Part shown: in pieces, positions 10,665 through 12,413 of the stretch | How positions within the stretch are numbered: position 1 is the stretch's first letter | How the letters are laid out: each line of letters opens with the position of its first letter | NCBI GenBank assembly: GCA_012719335.1 | Contig: JAAYAO010000150.1 | Coordinates: 1 to 12,413 of the forward strand | Length of the DNA stretch: 12,413 nt | Direction of reading: 5' to 3' | Source of the DNA: Propionibacterium sp. | Lineage (GTDB): Bacteria; Actinomycetota; Actinomycetes; Propionibacteriales; Propionibacteriaceae | Notes under the pieces: model-generated | Seen by the model: only the letters and a program-made list of their open reading frames with translations | Database searches by the model: none | Told to the model about the DNA's origin: nothing | Program-made: the position numbers and the translations under genes

Positions 10665-12413
10665 ATGTCCGTAGCTCGGCATTCGCTGGGCCGGCTGACC
10701 CGCGTGCTTCTGGTTCTTTCCCTGCTCGCGACCGCCGCCCTGCTGGCTCCCACCACTGCCAAGGCCGCCACCGGCGGCACCCTGACCCTCAACTCCACCA
10801 CCTTCGAGGTCGGTGAACCGGTGGTGATCGAGTACACCGCCGAAACCCCGATGGCCCTCAACTGGGTGGGTATCTACCGTCCCGACGACACCCCCGGTTC
10901 GGTGGGTTCCAGCTACTGGCAGTACACCCCCGAGGCCTCCGGTACGGCCACCTTCACCGATGTGGCCGAGGGTCACTGGGTCGCGTACCTGCTGGAGAAC
11001 GACGGCTACCGGCAGATCACCACCCCGGTCGCCTTCACCGTGGGCAACCCGCCCGCGCCGCCGGCCCCGGCTGCTCCGCACACCCCGGCCCCGCTGGACA
11101 CCGCCGGCACCGACGGCGTGATCTTCCGCGAGTCCTTCGACGCGTTGGCCGAGCACTTCGAGCCGCGGGTCGACGACCCGGCCATCCCGGCCGGCACGAT
11201 CGGTTTCACCCACACCACCCCCGAGGGCTGGTCGAGCAGCTACCACGACTCGATGGAGGGCATCGGCGTCACCGAGTGGCGCGGCTGGTCGTTCACCACC
11301 CGCGATTTCTGGACCGCCGCCGAGGACCAGATGCGATACCGCTTCGGTCGCTCCCAGGACGTCATCGCGGTGGTCGACTCCGACGAGTTCGCCGACGCCC
11401 ACGACGCCCCGCACGTCTTCGCCGCGACCCTGACCTCGAAGCCGGTCGAGGTGTTCAAGCACAAGGCGATCGAGTTGTCCTTCGATTCGCACTACCGCGG
11501 TTGGACCGACCAGACCGCCGTGGTCACCGTCTCCTTCGACGGTGGGGTCGAGCAGGAGGTCGTCCGCTTCGACTCCGAGACCGTCACCGACAACTACGAC
11601 GGCGCCACGATGAACTCGAACGAAACCCATCGGATCGAGGTGCCGAACGGCAAGAAGACCGCCACCTTCCGCTGGAAGTTCGAGTCGGACGAGAACGCCT
11701 GGTACTGGGCGATCGACTCGGTCACCGTGCGCGGCGACCTGGCCGCGAAGCCGACCGAGCGCACCAGCGCCTGGGTGGTCTCCGACATCCAGGGTCACCC
11801 GCAGGACCTCTCGCACGGCCTGCTCGACCTCAACGACGTCCGGCCCGAGGCCGGTGGCCTGTTGATGGTCGGTGACATCGTGAACACCGGCACCGCCGCC
11901 GAGTGGGGCGAGATCCACCAGGTGATGGACGAGCGGGCCGACATCCTGCCCCCGCTGCTGGCTGCCGCGGTCGGCAACCACGAGTCCTACGCCGGCGGCG
12001 GCTGGGAGGTGCTGCGCGACCGGTTCCTGGAGTTCGCCGAACGCGACCGGGTGTACGGCGAGTACATCATCGAGGGTGCGGCCGGTGATCTGCCGGTGTT
12101 GGTGATCGGTCAGGAGTTCGCCCGCCAGCCCGAGGTGCCGATGTCGGCCGAGCAGGTGGCCTGGCTCGACGAGCGCCTCGACCACTGGTCGGAGCAGCAG
12201 AAGATGGTGCTGGTGATCTCGCACTTCCCGCTGGGTGACACCCACTCGGCGTCGTGGATCCCCTGGTACCACAACGCTTACCAGTACAACGACCTGCTGA
12301 CCGAGATGCTGGCCGACCACCCCAACGCGGTGATGTTCAACGGGCACACCCACTACCCGGCCGAGCTGGGCGACTGGGCCGTGCAGCGGCGCACCGCCGA
12401 GGGGCACCCGGAC
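10665..12413 (+). CDS. Secreted multidomain metallophosphoesterase, 3' end missing
   Basis: The first 583 residues are visible. A Sec signal peptide (basic start, hydrophobic 14-28, cleavage near TAKA|A at 34-35) is followed by an Ig-like beta domain (about 38-125), a Pro/Ala linker (127-145), a second beta-rich domain opening FRESFDAL (about 151-365), and then a calcineurin-like phosphoesterase domain. Its motifs are SDIQGH (373-378), GDIVNTG (403-409), GNHE (437-440), SHFP (519-522) and GHTH (560-563), giving the dinuclear metal site. Motif I has Gln376 at the place of the usual DxH histidine. It should act outside the cell on phosphate mono- or diesters. The ATG at 10665 has AAAGG (10653-10657) seven bases upstream. 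A possible PHO box lies further up. The substrate is unknown. Confidence 0.87.
   Translation, partial: MSVARHSLGRLTRVLLVLSLLATAALLAPTTAKAATGGTLTLNSTTFEVGEPVVIEYTAETPMALNWVGIYRPDDTPGSVGSSYWQYTPEASGTATFTDVAEGHWVAYLLENDGYRQITTPVAFTVGNPPAPPAPAAPHTPAPLDTAGTDGVIFRESFDALAEHFEPRVDDPAIPAGTIGFTHTTPEGWSSSYHDSMEGIGVTEWRGWSFTTRDFWTAAEDQMRYRFGRSQDVIAVVDSDEFADAHDAPHVFAATLTSKPVEVFKHKAIELSFDSHYRGWTDQTAVVTVSFDGGVEQEVVRFDSETVTDNYDGATMNSNETHRIEVPNGKKTATFRWKFESDENAWYWAIDSVTVRGDLAAKPTERTSAWVVSDIQGHPQDLSHGLLDLNDVRPEAGGLLMVGDIVNTGTAAEWGEIHQVMDERADILPPLLAAAVGNHESYAGGGWEVLRDRFLEFAERDRVYGEYIIEGAAGDLPVLVIGQEFARQPEVPMSAEQVAWLDERLDHWSEQQKMVLVISHFPLGDTHSASWIPWYHNAYQYNDLLTEMLADHPNAVMFNGHTHYPAELGDWAVQRRTAEGHPD

Noticed and set aside
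10638..12407. A 589-codon open frame on the minus strand.
   Set aside because: It is antisense to the phosphoesterase, which has a signal peptide and five family motifs. The minus-strand product is low-complexity (Gly, Val, Arg, His), as expected from GC-rich codon shadowing.
1..12413. CRISPR arrays, tRNA or rRNA genes, insertion sequences, attachment sites.
   Set aside because: No regularly spaced repeats, no tRNA-like cloverleaf, no transposase or integrase motifs and no flanking direct repeats were found on reading the window.

Overview
The window is GC-rich, densely packed bacterial DNA whose codon use, leaderless starts, MhuD-type haem oxygenase, DUF5709 protein and Mrf-type ribosome hibernation gene all point to a high-GC actinobacterium. 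Propionibacteriales or a relative is my guess, but the sequence alone does not fix the genus. No rRNA, tRNA, insertion sequence, integrase or CRISPR array was seen, so it reads as ordinary chromosome.

Left block (1-2528) is a zinc-starvation locus. A near-perfect Zur-type palindrome (1112-1126) lies between two divergent operons. Leftward run the cysteine-motif-free ribosomal proteins L28 (rpmB), L33 (rpmG) and S14 (rpsN), each overlapping the next, and then a class I SAM methyltransferase that overlaps rpsN by 4 bp and runs off the window. Rightward run type-B L31 (rpmE2) and, overlapping it by 4 bp, a CobW-like protein of the Mrf (hibernation factor recruiting) family. Together they would replace zinc-binding ribosomal proteins when zinc is scarce and prepare ribosomes for hibernation.

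Middle block (2529-8929) holds mostly single-gene transcription units: an alpha/beta hydrolase, a convergent MhuD/IsdG-type haem-degrading monooxygenase, a small P-loop kinase-like protein, an SMP-30/gluconolactonase-type beta-propeller protein, an acidic DUF5709 protein, an AI-2E family membrane protein, a second alpha/beta hydrolase and a fructosamine-kinase-like protein with a short N-terminus. Five of these genes have a TANNNT hexamer 6-7 nt before the start codon, which implies leaderless mRNAs.

Right block (8930-12413) contains a polytopic membrane protein, possibly of the TsoY type, behind a promoter that carries two CsoR/CstR-like operator palindromes. It is followed by a GC-rich intergenic region with hairpins and a possible PHO box, and then a secreted multidomain metallophosphoesterase cut by the window end.

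The points most worth following are the methyltransferase coupled to the Zur ribosomal operon, and the membrane protein with the dual operator and a single conserved-looking cysteine.
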